A stretch of DNA of 64,000 nucleotides from Bradyrhizobium nitroreducens (lineage in GTDB: Bacteria; Pseudomonadota; Alphaproteobacteria; Rhizobiales; Xanthobacteraceae): the NCBI RefSeq assembly GCF_002776695.1, contig NZ_LFJC01000003.1:707588-771587 (forward strand). Reading direction: 5' to 3'. This document shows, one piece after another, positions 1 through 8,680 of the stretch. The notes beneath the pieces are model-generated. The model was not told where the DNA came from. It did not search any database and worked only from the letters and a program-made list of their open reading frames with translations. Position 1 is the stretch's first letter. Each line of letters opens with the position of its first letter. Made by a program: the position numbers and the translations under genes.

Positions 1-489
1 CAGATTGCCGGCGCCGGGCGCATCATCGCCATCGACACCAATCTGGCAAAGCTCCAGCTCGCGACCAAGCTCGGTGCCACCGACATCATCAATCCCGCCG
101 ATGGCGACGTGGTGAAACAGGTGCGCGATCTCACCAATGGCGGCGTGCATCATTCCTTCGAGGTGCTCGGCCGCAAGGAGACCGCCGAGCAGGCCTTCGG
201 CATGCTCGCTTCCGGCGGCACCGCCACCATCGTCGGCATGATCCCCTTCGGCCAGAAGATCGAGCTGCACGGCTTCGATTTCCTCAGGGAGCGCCGGATC
301 CAGGGCTCGTCGATGGGCTCGAACCATTTTCGCGTCGACATGCCGAGGCTGGTCGATTTCTACCTGCGGGGACGGCTGCACCTCGAGGACTGGATTTCGG
401 CCAAGCTGAAGCTCTCGGAGATCAACGAGGGCTTCGCCAACATGAAGGCCGGCAAGACGCTGCGCAGCGTGATCGTGTTCGATAGCTGA
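1..489 (+). CDS. Zinc-type alcohol dehydrogenase, C-terminal part (5' end outside window)
   Basis: The reading frame is open from base 1 and encodes the last 162 residues of a medium-chain, zinc-dependent alcohol dehydrogenase. The visible part begins in the NAD-binding Rossmann fold (GAGRIIAID, acidic residue at the end of beta-2) and runs through the typical segments 'GGVHHSFEVLG', 'GTATIVGM' and the C-terminal substrate-domain ending 'GKTLRSVIVF'. This pattern fits class III/Rxyl-type alcohol dehydrogenases that oxidise alcohols with NAD. The catalytic zinc ligands would lie upstream of the window, so neither activity nor substrate can be judged. The gene ends 168 bases before the convergent amidase gene, with a palindromic repeat between them. 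Confidence 0.9.
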   Translation, partial: QIAGAGRIIAIDTNLAKLQLATKLGATDIINPADGDVVKQVRDLTNGGVHHSFEVLGRKETAEQAFGMLASGGTATIVGMIPFGQKIELHGFDFLRERRIQGSSMGSNHFRVDMPRLVDFYLRGRLHLEDWISAKLKLSEINEGFANMKAGKTLRSVIVFDS

Positions 490-565
490 GCGCTGGTACT
501 CGTTAACGCAACCTCACGGAAGGTGTCATCGCCCGGCTCGACCGGGCGATCCAGCATTACAAGCC

Positions 566-651
566 GTCATTGCGAGCGTAGCGAAGCAATCCAGGAATGT
601 CTCCGGGGATGCAGTCTGGATTGCTTCGTCGCTTCGCTCCTCGCAATGACG
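566..651. repeat. Palindromic intergenic repeat (CATTGCGAG family)
   Basis: Long imperfect hairpin with arms starting GTCATTGCGAGCG and ending CGCTCCTCGCAATGAC, each followed by the 'GCGAAGCAATCCAG' core. It sits between two convergent genes and could end transcription from both sides. Repeats of this layout are common between genes in Bradyrhizobium and Rhodopseudomonas; that family link is from general knowledge. Confidence 0.8.
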
Positions 652-657
652 GAAGCG

Positions 658-2130
658 CTAATCATTGAACAATGGCGGCGGCACGAACCCGCCGAATTCG
701 CGTTCGATCAGCTCGGCGAGCTTGAGCGGCGTGCGATCCTCGAGGAACGGCCCGATGATCTGGACGCCGACCGGCAGGCCGTCCTTCGACAGGCCGAGCG
801 GGATCGCCGTGGCCGGCAGGCCCGTCAGCGTGGCGATGCCGGGCCAGGCAAGCTGGTCCGGATAGGCATGATCCTTGCCGTCGATATTGATCCGGCGCTT
901 CTCCTGCTCCGGGGAATGATCGTGCGGATAGGCCGGGGTCGGCATGATCGGGCAGATCACCGCGTCGAACGTCCTGAACAGATGCCGCCATTGCGCGCGC
1001 AGTCCGGCGCGTGCGCCCTCGTCGAACACCCAGGCCTGATGGCTGGAGGTCATGCCGCGCAGCCGCTCGGCCGCAAGGCTCTTGTCCTCGGGCGAGAGCT
1101 GGGCCGCGCCGGCACGTGCGCCGGCGAGAATGTCCGGCGGAAAGAACGCACCGAGAAAGCCCATCAGCATGCGCATGTAGAGGCGGGAGGCCTCCCGGAA
1201 GTCCGGAAACAGCGGGCTTTCGCGCGCGACATTCGCGCCGGCCTGCGTCAGTTGCCCGGCCAGCTTTTCAATCGCGCCGCGGATCTCGGCATTCGCGGGC
1301 AGCAGCGGATGGCTGTCGATCACCAGCAGGCGGAAATCTTTCAGCCCGGCATGGCGCGCCTCCGGCAGCGCGAGCTTGTAGCCGACGCCGAGGTCGAGCG
1401 GATCGGGGCCGGCCATCACGTCCAGCAGCAGCGTCAGATCGGCGGCGCTCCGGGCCATGGGGCCGATCACCGCCATATCGCGCTCCATCGGGATCGCGGG
1501 AAATGGCGGCGGCGTATGGCCGCGCGTCGGGCAGAGATTGTAGGTCGGCTTGTGTGCATAGACCCCGCAATGGAAGGCCGGCACGCGCAGCGAGCCGCCG
1601 ATGTCGGAGCCGAGCGAGAGTGGTCCGTAGCCGGCTGCAAGCGCGGCCGACGAGCCGCCCGATGAGCCGCCAGGCGTGCGGCCGAGATCGAACGGATTGT
1701 TCGTCGTGCCGTAGATGTCGTTGTAGCTCTGCCAGTCTCCGAGCCCGACGGGAACGTTGGTCTTGCCGAGAATGACGCCGCCGGCATTCTTGACCCGGCT
1801 GATCGACAGCGCATCCTCCGCCGGCCTGAAATCCTTCTGCGGCGTCCAGCCCCAGGTCGTCGGCAGGCCGGCTACGTTGTAGGATTCCTTTACCGTGACG
1901 GGAAGGCCGAGCAGCGGCTTGCGCTCGCCGCGCGCCAAGGCGGCATCCGCCTCGCGCGCGGCACTGAGCCCGCGCTCGAAATCCCGCACGCAGATCGCGT
2001 TGATCTTGCCGTCGTGCCGTTCGATGCGCTCGATCGCGTCCCTGGCGAGTTCGACCGCGGAGACCTTCTTGGTGCTCAGTGCGTTCGACAGCTCGACTGC
2101 GCTCTTGAAACTCCATTGCGACTTGGCCAC
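658..2130 (-). CDS. Amidase of the amidase-signature family
   Basis: A 490-residue enzyme expected to hydrolyse a C-N amide bond in the cytoplasm. The amidase-signature Ser-cisSer-Lys triad is complete: Lys81 (VTVKESYNV), Ser156 in GGSSGGS and Ser180 in DIGGSLRVPA. The spacing (75 and 24 residues) is that of classic family members such as fatty-acid amide hydrolase. Length is normal for a stand-alone amidase. It is not obviously GatA: no gatB or gatC is nearby and the gene is monocistronic. The substrate cannot be read from sequence. It converges on the alcohol dehydrogenase on one side; on the other it is 165 bases from mbfA, which is transcribed in the same direction but has its own promoter. 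Confidence 0.93.
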   Translation of the reverse strand: MAKSQWSFKSAVELSNALSTKKVSAVELARDAIERIERHDGKINAICVRDFERGLSAAREADAALARGERKPLLGLPVTVKESYNVAGLPTTWGWTPQKDFRPAEDALSISRVKNAGGVILGKTNVPVGLGDWQSYNDIYGTTNNPFDLGRTPGGSSGGSSAALAAGYGPLSLGSDIGGSLRVPAFHCGVYAHKPTYNLCPTRGHTPPPFPAIPMERDMAVIGPMARSAADLTLLLDVMAGPDPLDLGVGYKLALPEARHAGLKDFRLLVIDSHPLLPANAEIRGAIEKLAGQLTQAGANVARESPLFPDFREASRLYMRMLMGFLGAFFPPDILAGARAGAAQLSPEDKSLAAERLRGMTSSHQAWVFDEGARAGLRAQWRHLFRTFDAVICPIMPTPAYPHDHSPEQEKRRINIDGKDHAYPDQLAWPGIATLTGLPATAIPLGLSKDGLPVGVQIIGPFLEDRTPLKLAELIEREFGGFVPPPLFND

Positions 2131-2295
2131 GGCGCCTCTCCTGTTCTCATTGTCAGGCGATGATGCGCAGTCTGGCCGAAGGCCGCAACGGTTGTTTGAT
2201 CGCGATTGATATGTGGGCAGGTCCGAAGCGGACGGAGTAAAGAACTCGCCGTCATCGCCCGGTCAAGCCGGGGCATGACAGTGGGTGTGTGGTTC

Positions 2296-3267
2296 CTACG
2301 CCGCCCCGATCAATATCCCCACCGCGAGCACGATCGCGCCGCCGAGCACGATCTGGAAAACGGCCTGGAGGAACGGCGTGTCCATGTAGCGCGAGCGGAT
2401 GAAGGCGATCGCCCACAATTCGAAGAACACGACCACGCAGGCGATGGCCGTTGCGATCCAGAACGCATTGGCCCAGCTGTCCGGCACGAGATAAGGCGCG
2501 GTGTGGCCGAGCCCGCCGAGCGTCGTCATCGCGCCGCAGGTGACGCCGCGCAGCCAGGGCGAGCCGCGCCCCGTCAGCGAGCCGTCGTCCGACAGCGCCT
2601 CCGCAAAGCCCATGCTGATGCCGGCGCCGATCGAGGCGGCAAGACCAACGAGGAACGTCTGCCAGTTCTGGTGGGTGGCGAAAGCGGCCGCGAACAGCGG
2701 CGCCAGCGTCGAGACCGAGCCGTCCATCAGGCCGGCAAGGCCGGGCTGCACATATTGCAGCACGAACATGCGGCGGTTGGTGCGATCCTCCTCGGCGCGG
2801 ACGTCGGAATTCAGGATCTCGCCCGTCAGCTTTGCGGCTGTCTCCTCGTGACCTTTCTCGGCTTCGGCGAGATCGCCGAGCAGGCGGCGCACGCCGACGT
2901 CCTGGGCCTGTTCGGCAGCCTTCACGTAGAAGCGCTCCGCCTGCATCTCCATGGTCTCCACTTCGCGGCGGATGGCATCGAGCGACAGGTTCTTGGTGAG
3001 CCAGACCGGACGGCGGCGCAGGAATCCCTTGACGTCCTCGCGCCGGATCGGCGGCAGATGCGGGCCGAAGCGCTGCTCGTATAATTCCAGCAACATGTGC
3101 CGGTGGCCGCGTTCCTCCTCGGCCATCTGCTCGAACAGCTTGGCCGAGTCCGGATAGCGCTCCTTCAAGTCCTCGGCGAAGGTCATGTAGATGCGGCTGT
3201 CTTCCTCCTCCGAGGAAATCGCGACCGCAAGCACCTCGCGCTCGGTTAGATCGGCAAAATTCTTCAC
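2296..3267 (-). CDS. mbfA: Membrane-bound ferritin MbfA, iron exporter
   Basis: A 323-residue fusion of an N-terminal ferritin-like/rubrerythrin domain (about residues 1-150, with metal-ligand Glu/His pairs such as EEERGHRH and EKGHEE) and a C-terminal VIT1/CCC1-type membrane domain with several helices (about 170-323, '[17 protein letters not shown]' at its start). This architecture defines MbfA, which in Bradyrhizobium and Agrobacterium exports iron and protects against iron and peroxide stress. In those organisms it is repressed by Irr when iron is scarce. The start ATG lies 19 bases from an Irr-type ICE palindrome (3286-3300). The acidic N-terminal helices are intact, and length matches the family. 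The identification is firm; the regulation is inferred from the site. Confidence 0.95.
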   Translation of the reverse strand: MKNFADLTEREVLAVAISSEEEDSRIYMTFAEDLKERYPDSAKLFEQMAEEERGHRHMLLELYEQRFGPHLPPIRREDVKGFLRRRPVWLTKNLSLDAIRREVETMEMQAERFYVKAAEQAQDVGVRRLLGDLAEAEKGHEETAAKLTGEILNSDVRAEEDRTNRRMFVLQYVQPGLAGLMDGSVSTLAPLFAAAFATHQNWQTFLVGLAASIGAGISMGFAEALSDDGSLTGRGSPWLRGVTCGAMTTLGGLGHTAPYLVPDSWANAFWIATAIACVVVFFELWAIAFIRSRYMDTPFLQAVFQIVLGGAIVLAVGILIGAA

Positions 3268-3285
3268 GACGGCCCTGAACTCAGT

Positions 3286-3300
3286 TTAGAACTATTCTAA
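3286..3300 (-). promoter_or_regulatory. ICE-like operator (Irr box) of mbfA
   Basis: Perfect inverted repeat TTAGAA-CTA-TTCTAA, flanked by further A/T bases, centred 26 bases upstream of the mbfA start codon. It fits the iron-control element bound by Irr in rhizobia (TTTAGAA...TTCTAA type). Its closeness to the start codon fits repression under low iron, when Irr is stable. Confidence 0.8.
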
Positions 3301-3332
3301 TTTATATAGGGTGTCGCGGTTCCCGGGTCAAA

Positions 3333-4481
3333 TCAGGCCGCGCGGGCCGCGGCCAAGAAGTCCAACACCAATCGGCTGACCTCGGCCGGCTGCTCCTGTT
3401 GCACCCAATGGCCGGCGCCGTCGACCAGATGGCAGCCGAGCATCTTCGTGCAGCCGCGCCCCTGCATCGCCTCGAACACGCCGGGTCGCTGATGGGTGCC
3501 CCAATCCTGCTGGCCCGAGATGAAGCAGGAGGGCACGTCAATGCTGCGGCCGGAGAACAGCTGCATCTCGCTGTTGAGCAAGCCCGACGTGCCGTAGCGA
3601 TACCATTGCAAGCCGCCCTGAAATCCGGTGCGGCCATATTCGGCGGCGTAATAGGCAAGCTCGCCATCGGGCAGCCATTGATTGGCGGCAATCGCGGCGG
3701 GCGACGGCATCTCCTTGGCGACGGTCCCCGCCATGGTCTCGCCGGCGTCCATCACGTAGTAGGTCGGCAGCTTTGCGAGCTCGCCTGCCGACCACGACTT
3801 GAGCGGATACGGCTTGTTGCCGGCCCAGTCCGCACTCTTGTGATGGTAATAGGCGCGCAGGAAATCGTGCACGCCCTGCGGCGCGTGCTGCATGTCGGCG
3901 TTGGCCTGACGTGTCGAATAGTACCATTGATAGTGCTTGCGCGGACGCGGCAGCGCGGCGAGCTCGCGATGAACGGGGTCTTCGACCGGAGGCTTTGCGG
4001 GAGTATCAACCGTGTTGAATGGCAGCGGCGGCGCTCCGCCGAACGGCGCGCTCATCATCGTCACCGAGCGAAACACGTCGGGCCTGATCAGCGCACACCA
4101 GGCCGCGACCGGGCTGCCGAAATCATGCCCGACGACATCGACCTGCCTGTAGCCGAACGCCGACACCAAAGCGAGCGCGTCGCGCACCAGGTTGAGGAGC
4201 GAGAACGGGGCCAGGTCGCCGTCATAGTCCGCGCTCCATCCGGTGGTGCGGCCATAGCCGCGCTGGTCCGGTGCAATCACGTGGTAGCCGGCCGCAGCGA
4301 GCGCGGGCATCACCTTGCGCCAGGAGAAGGCGAGCTCGGGAAAGCCGTGCAGCAAGAGGATGCAGGGGCGGCCCTTGGTCTCGAACCCGGCTTCCAGCAC
4401 ATGCACGCGCAAGCCGTTGATGCCGTCGACGTCACGCGAGCGTATGCCGGCGGGGACAGGGATGTCGGGGAGTGCGGTCAT
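3333..4481 (-). CDS. Alpha/beta hydrolase, epoxide-hydrolase-like
   Basis: A 382-residue alpha/beta-hydrolase. The HGFPE oxyanion motif is followed by the nucleophile elbow GHDFGSPVA, in which Asp is the nucleophile as in epoxide hydrolases and haloalkane dehalogenases. A cap region rich in Tyr/Trp (YYAAEYGRTGFQGG) could supply the ring-opening tyrosines, and a C-terminal DGAGHW supplies the catalytic His. A GTG 12 bases upstream also opens the frame. The ATG at 4481 is preferred because GGAGG lies seven bases before it. The likely role is hydrolysis of an epoxide or related compound, with unknown substrate. It is a single gene between mbfA and an MBL hydrolase, with a large palindromic repeat upstream. 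Confidence 0.88.
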   Translation of the reverse strand: MTALPDIPVPAGIRSRDVDGINGLRVHVLEAGFETKGRPCILLLHGFPELAFSWRKVMPALAAAGYHVIAPDQRGYGRTTGWSADYDGDLAPFSLLNLVRDALALVSAFGYRQVDVVGHDFGSPVAAWCALIRPDVFRSVTMMSAPFGGAPPLPFNTVDTPAKPPVEDPVHRELAALPRPRKHYQWYYSTRQANADMQHAPQGVHDFLRAYYHHKSADWAGNKPYPLKSWSAGELAKLPTYYVMDAGETMAGTVAKEMPSPAAIAANQWLPDGELAYYAAEYGRTGFQGGLQWYRYGTSGLLNSEMQLFSGRSIDVPSCFISGQQDWGTHQRPGVFEAMQGRGCTKMLGCHLVDGAGHWVQQEQPAEVSRLVLDFLAAARAA

Positions 4482-4506
4482 CGTTTCCTCCACTAGAGCC
4501 TCTCTG

Positions 4507-4664
4507 ACCCTCCCCTGGAGGGGGAGGGTCGATCGCGCGAAGCGCGAGCGGGGTGGGGTGATCTCTCAACGCGGGCAGTTGACGAAGCGGAGAGACCGTC
4601 ACCCCACCTCGGTTCGCATTGCGCTTCGCTGCATGCGAACCGATCCTCCCCCTCCAGGGGAGGA
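4507..4664. repeat. Large palindromic repeat (CCTCCCCTGGAGGGGGAGG type)
   Basis: Begins with CCCTCCCCTGGAGGGGGAGG and ends with the inverse CCTCCCCCTCCAGGGGAGG. An inner pair (CGGGGTGGGGTGA / TCACCCCACCTCG) also matches. The whole 158-base element could fold into one long hairpin. It fills the gap between the epoxide-hydrolase-like gene and the MBL gene behind it. Confidence 0.75.
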
Positions 4665-4692
4665 TGGGAGTTCGCGGCGCGAGCCACGCCAA

Positions 4693-5562
4693 TCACAACG
4701 CCTCACATACGAACGCGTTGCCCTTGCGCCGGATCTTGCCGACCGAGGGCGAGGGGAAGTGCGCCGTGCAGCACAGCGTCTCGGTGTCGCAATAGCGTTC
4801 CAGGAAGCTCCGCCGCGTCGTCGCCGCCTTGGCCGGGTCGACGTCGAACTTGATCGACAGCTCCGGATAGAGCGTCTGCAGCGGTGAATGCATGAGATCG
4901 CCGGAGAACACGGCGTCGTCCTTGCCGCGGCCCATCGTGATGGCGATATGGCCCGGCGTGTGACCGGGTGTCGGCAGGATGCGGACATGGTCGCCGATCA
5001 CATGATCATTGGCGACCAGCTCGTGGCGCCCCGCCTCGACCACCGGCAGTACGCTGTCGGCGAAAGGCGGGACTTCCGCCTTCGCGTTCTGCGCGGACCA
5101 ATGGTCGAATTCCTGCCTGGCAAAGACGTAACGCGCCCTCGGGAAGGTCGGCACCCAGCGGCCGTTTTCCAGCCGCGTATTCCAACCGACGTGATCGACA
5201 TGCAGATGCGTGCACATCACGAAGTCGATGTCATCGACCGAGAATCCGGCAGCACCCAGAGCACGCAAATACGTGTCGTCCGTCTTCATGTTCCATTTGG
5301 GACGATTCGGCCGCGGCTTGTCGTTGCCGATGCAGCTGTCGACCAGAATGGTGTGGTGCGGCGTCTTCACCACGTAGGACTGGAAGCACAGCAGCAGCAC
5401 GTCCTGCTCGTCCAGCGCCTTCGCCTCGCGCATCCACGCCCGGTTCTCGGCCAGCACTTCAGGCGTCAGTCCCGGCAGCATCTCCAGCGCCGGGACGAAC
5501 GAGGTTTCCTGCTCGATGATGCGATGGATGGTGAGATCGCCGACCGAGAACTTCAGACTCAT
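4693..5562 (-). CDS. Metallo-beta-lactamase-fold hydrolase (paralogue 1)
   Basis: A 289-residue MBL-fold protein with the dinuclear zinc motif THLHVDHVGW (His119, His121, Asp123, His124), a later TPGHTPGH ligand segment, FSGDLMHS, and a distal His near the C-terminus (TAHFPSP). No signal peptide is seen, so it should be cytoplasmic. The family includes lactonases such as AHL-degrading enzymes and other ester hydrolases; the substrate cannot be assigned. It resembles the product of 8681-9529 in layout (N-terminal beta strand, 'WNTRLENGRWVPTF', 'FARQEFDHW', same zinc motif). Two copies within 4 kb suggest duplication. It lies 17 bases downstream of the beta-lactamase-fold gene, probably in one transcript with the GST gene. 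Confidence 0.9.
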   Translation of the reverse strand: MSLKFSVGDLTIHRIIEQETSFVPALEMLPGLTPEVLAENRAWMREAKALDEQDVLLLCFQSYVVKTPHHTILVDSCIGNDKPRPNRPKWNMKTDDTYLRALGAAGFSVDDIDFVMCTHLHVDHVGWNTRLENGRWVPTFPRARYVFARQEFDHWSAQNAKAEVPPFADSVLPVVEAGRHELVANDHVIGDHVRILPTPGHTPGHIAITMGRGKDDAVFSGDLMHSPLQTLYPELSIKFDVDPAKAATTRRSFLERYCDTETLCCTAHFPSPSVGKIRRKGNAFVCEAL

Positions 5563-5579
5563 GCTTGCTTCCCTCGTGA

Positions 5580-6776
5580 TCAGTGCGCGTCGCGCACGGA
5601 TGGAATGACGATATTGGTGAGGATGTCGACCGCGGCCAGGCCCTCCTTCGGCTGGCCGTATTGCGAGGCGGTCGTCATCATGACGAAGTCAAGCTCAGGC
5701 ACGATGAAAATGCGCTGTCCGCCCCAGCCGAACGCGGCAACCCAGTTGATCTCCCTGCCGCCGGCGAGCGAACGACCCATCCACCATTGATAGCCGTAGA
5801 AGAGCGTGCCACCGAAATAACCTACGGCTTGGAAACGTGGCGTGATCGATTGTGCGATCCAGTCGGCCGAGACGATTTGCTGGCCGTTCCACTGGCCGCG
5901 ATTGAGTACGAGCTGGCCGATCTTGGCCGCATCGCGCGGCCGCAAGCGCAGCCCCGCGGCCGCCGCAAGCTTGCCGTTCTTGTAGTTCTTCCATTCGACA
6001 TCGGTAATGCCGAGCGGTTGGAACAGCACCTCGCGCGCGAACGCCTCCAGCGACGTCTTCGAGGCGCGCTCGACGATGTTTCCGAGCAGTTCTGTGCTGC
6101 CGCCACTATAGGCCCATAACGTATCGGGCGGTGCTGCGATTGGTCGCGACAACACGTAGCCAAGCGGATCCGGCTCGGTGAGGAGATGCGGCTCGTCGTT
6201 CTTCGGATCGGTCCAGTCCCGCGCCTCGTCCCATTTGAAGCCGGAGGACATCGTCAGCAAATGCCGCAGTGTGATGGCGTCCCATCCCGGCTGCTTCACT
6301 GCCGCGTAGTCGGGGAAGAATTTCAGGACGGGCTCATCGACACCCGCGATCAGCTTGCGGTCGATCGCGATTCCAACCAGCAGCGACGTCACGCTCTTGG
6401 ATGCCGAACGCATGTCGTGCTTCGTCGTTGCGTTAAATTTGTACTGGCCGTCGGGCTGTCCCCAGGGTTGGTCGTAGCCGGGAAAATATTGCTCGAAGAC
6501 GAGCTTGCCATGCCTGACGACGACGATCGAGTGGACCGCGGTTGACCTCTGCGTGAGCCGCGCCGCGATGGTGCAAAGCTGTGCGCCGTCCATGCCGACA
6601 TTGTCGGGCGAGGCGATCTCCCAACCATCGTCGATCGATGACGGCGATCCGCAGGCCTGGCCTTGTTGTCCAGGCGGCGTGCTCTCGGCCCGTAGATGGG
6701 TTGCTGAGATGGACAGCGCGAGCACAAGGCCCGCGCCGAGAATTGTGAACCGGGAGAATTGATCGTGCACCGTCAT
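5580..6776 (-). CDS. Secreted serine beta-lactamase-fold hydrolase
   Basis: A 398-residue class C beta-lactamase / D-aminopeptidase-like (COG1680) protein. The N-terminus carries an export signal (hydrophobic stretch about residues 11-27, cut near 'HLRA'), so it acts in the periplasm. The active-site SxxK is SASK at 124-127, and the second motif is YSG at 223-225 in 'WAYSGGS'. Family members are esterases, peptidases or carboxylesterase-like enzymes more often than true beta-lactamases. The frame stays open another 300 bases upstream, but that part overlaps the GST gene. The ATG at 6776 is chosen because an AGGAGA sequence precedes it and the signal peptide follows. It is placed 17 bases after the GST stop and 17 before the next gene. 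Confidence 0.88.
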   Translation of the reverse strand: MTVHDQFSRFTILGAGLVLALSISATHLRAESTPPGQQGQACGSPSSIDDGWEIASPDNVGMDGAQLCTIAARLTQRSTAVHSIVVVRHGKLVFEQYFPGYDQPWGQPDGQYKFNATTKHDMRSASKSVTSLLVGIAIDRKLIAGVDEPVLKFFPDYAAVKQPGWDAITLRHLLTMSSGFKWDEARDWTDPKNDEPHLLTEPDPLGYVLSRPIAAPPDTLWAYSGGSTELLGNIVERASKTSLEAFAREVLFQPLGITDVEWKNYKNGKLAAAAGLRLRPRDAAKIGQLVLNRGQWNGQQIVSADWIAQSITPRFQAVGYFGGTLFYGYQWWMGRSLAGGREINWVAAFGWGGQRIFIVPELDFVMMTTASQYGQPKEGLAAVDILTNIVIPSVRDAH

Positions 6777-6793
6777 TCTCCTGGCCCATCCCG

Positions 6794-7405
6794 CTACGCC
6801 GCCGGCGGCACCGAGATCTTCACGGAGGGGCGCTCCAGCATCTTCTGGTGGAAGGCGTCGAGCTTCGGATAGGCCTTGCGCCAGCCGCAATCGGCGAAGC
6901 GGAAGTCGGCATAGCCGAGCACGCAGACGAGGCCGATCTGCGAGATGTCGAACGGGCCGTTCAGCACCTCGGGCATGTTCTCGAAGCGCGCCATGCCGGT
7001 CCAGGCCCGGTTCCAGTGGTCGTCCGACCATGCCTGCCATTGCAGGCCTTGCGGCCGCACCATCTTCTCGTAGCGGCACAGCAGCATGGAATCGAGCATG
7101 CCGTTGATCAGGGAGTGATTGGTTTTGGCCTTCCAGCGCCGCGGGCCGTAGTCCGGGATCAGGCTGCCGCCGGCCATCTCGTTGAGATATTCGACGATCA
7201 CGTAGGAATCCAGAATGACGTCGCCATCATTGGTGATCAGCACCGGCAGCTTCTTCAGCGGCGTGATCTTCGAATAGTCCTCGTTGACTGTGCCCGGTGC
7301 GACGGTCGCCGGCGTGAATTCGATCTTGTCGATCAGCCCGAGCTCGATCGCGGCGATGCGCACCTTGCGGGCGAAGGGCGAGGCGGGGGAGAAGGAGAGT
7401 TTCAT
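6794..7405 (-). CDS. Glutathione S-transferase family protein
   Basis: A 203-residue protein with the thioredoxin-like N-terminal GST domain ('SPFARKVRIAA', cis-Pro in 'KKLPVLIT', 'ILDSYVIVEYL') and the all-helical C-terminal domain. It most likely conjugates or exchanges glutathione on an unknown substrate in the cytoplasm. The 'SPFARKVRI' start resembles the plasmid-type GST group common in rhizobia. It leads a likely three-gene unit with the secreted beta-lactamase-fold protein and the MBL hydrolase, all on the minus strand with short gaps. The role of that unit is unknown. Confidence 0.9.
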   Translation of the reverse strand: MKLSFSPASPFARKVRIAAIELGLIDKIEFTPATVAPGTVNEDYSKITPLKKLPVLITNDGDVILDSYVIVEYLNEMAGGSLIPDYGPRRWKAKTNHSLINGMLDSMLLCRYEKMVRPQGLQWQAWSDDHWNRAWTGMARFENMPEVLNGPFDISQIGLVCVLGYADFRFADCGWRKAYPKLDAFHQKMLERPSVKISVPPAA

Positions 7406-7432
7406 CGGGATGACCTCTGTCCAAACATACAG

Positions 7433-7580
7433 ACCTCATCCTGAGGAGCGCGCCCTTGGCGCGCGTCTCGAAGGATGGGCAACGGGCGGGGCTCTCTCGT
7501 CACCCGGCGCGAACGCCGGGCGACCGTGCTTGTGGCGCATCCTTCGAGACGCGCGCGTTGCGCGCTCCTCAGGATGAGGG
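7433..7580. repeat. Palindromic repeat (CATCCTGAGGAGC family), copy 1
   Basis: Outer arms ACCTCATCCTGAGGAGCGCG and CGCGCTCCTCAGGATGAGG are inverted, with inner arms GTCTCGAAGGATG / CATCCTTCGAGAC. A single-unit relative lies at 48846-48892. It separates the GST-led unit from the fumarylacetoacetase-family gene. Confidence 0.8.
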
Positions 7581-7593
7581 CGGAGGTCGCAGC

Positions 7594-8436
7594 TTACGCC
7601 GCCACGATCTCCTGCCTCTGCTCGCCGAGGCCCTCGATGCCGAGCGTGACGACGTCGCCGACATTGAGGAAGGTCGGCGGCTTCATGCCGAGGCCGACGC
7701 CGGGCGGGGTGCCCGTCGTGATGACGTCGCCGGGCAGCAGCGTCATGAACTGCGAGACATAGGAGATGCACTTGGCCATGGAGAAGATCATGGTCTTGGT
7801 CGAGCCGGTCTGGCGGCGCTGGCCGTTGACGTCGAGCCACATCGACAGGTTCTGCACGTCCTTGATCTCGTCCTTGGTTGCGAGCCACGGTCCGAGCGGG
7901 CCGAACGTGTCGTGCGACTTGCCCTTGGTCCACTGTCCCAGGCGCTCGATCTGGAAGGCGCGCTCGGAGACGTCGTTGCAGACGCAATAGCCGGCGACGT
8001 GGTTCAGCGCGTCGGCTTCCGAGACGTACTTGGCGCGGGTGCCGATGATGGCGGCGATCTCGACTTCCCAGTCGAGCTTGGTCGAGCCGCGCGGCTTCTC
8101 GACGGCGTCGTTCGGGCCGGACAGCGAGGTGTTGGCCTTCATGAAGATGATCGGCTCGCTCGGGATGTCGGCGCCGGTCTCCTTGGCGTGGTCGGAATAG
8201 TTGAGGCCGATCGCGACGAATTTCGAGATGCCGGTGACGGGAGCGCCGAACCGCGGCTTGCCCGAGACGGCGGGCAGCGAGGCGGGATCGAGGCCCGCCA
8301 GCTTCTTCAGGCTCTCAGGCGAATAGGCCTCGCCCGTGAGGTCCTTCACATGCGCCGACAGGTCGCGCAACTGGCCGGATTTGTCGATCAGGCCGGGCTT
8401 TTCCGCACCCTTCTCGCCATAGCGAACAAGCTTCAT
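7594..8436 (-). CDS. Fumarylacetoacetate hydrolase-family protein
   Basis: A 280-residue FAH-fold enzyme. The catalytic metal site is visible as WEVEIAAIIG (Glu124, Glu126) and Asp155 in 'CNDVSERA'. An N-terminal 60-residue lead and the 'GLNYSDHAKE' segment match bacterial acylpyruvase / 2,4-diketo-3-deoxy-sugar hydrolase relatives (often named ureidoglycolate lyase or FAHD). It should cleave a C-C or C-O bond in a 2-oxo acid in the cytoplasm; the true substrate is not deducible. A ribosome site GGGAG lies ten bases before the ATG. It stands alone, with repeats on both sides. Confidence 0.92.
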   Translation of the reverse strand: MKLVRYGEKGAEKPGLIDKSGQLRDLSAHVKDLTGEAYSPESLKKLAGLDPASLPAVSGKPRFGAPVTGISKFVAIGLNYSDHAKETGADIPSEPIIFMKANTSLSGPNDAVEKPRGSTKLDWEVEIAAIIGTRAKYVSEADALNHVAGYCVCNDVSERAFQIERLGQWTKGKSHDTFGPLGPWLATKDEIKDVQNLSMWLDVNGQRRQTGSTKTMIFSMAKCISYVSQFMTLLPGDVITTGTPPGVGLGMKPPTFLNVGDVVTLGIEGLGEQRQEIVAA

Positions 8437-8560
8437 TCTCGTTTCTCCCTAGGAATGGACCGATCGGTTAACAGCTTCATGGAACAGGGCGGCGGGAAAT
8501 TCAACCGCCGAAAAGGGATGCATTGCAGCTCTCGAAATTCGGCAGGCGGGGCCAGTCTCG

Positions 8561-8676
8561 TGCCCCGGACGCAGCGCAGCGCGAAGCGGTGCGCCGCAGG
8601 GCCGGGGCCCATGCAGCGGCATTCTGGGTCCCGGCTCTGCGGAGCAGCGTTGCACGCTGCACCGCGTCCGGGACAC
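8561..8676. repeat. Palindromic intergenic repeat (CCCCGGACGC family)
   Basis: Outer arms TGCCCCGGACGC and GCGTCCGGGACA are inverted, with inner GGGCCGGGGCCC and related GC-rich palindromes. It lies between the FAH-family gene and the second MBL gene, both on the minus strand. Confidence 0.65.
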
Positions 8677-8680
8677 CGGA

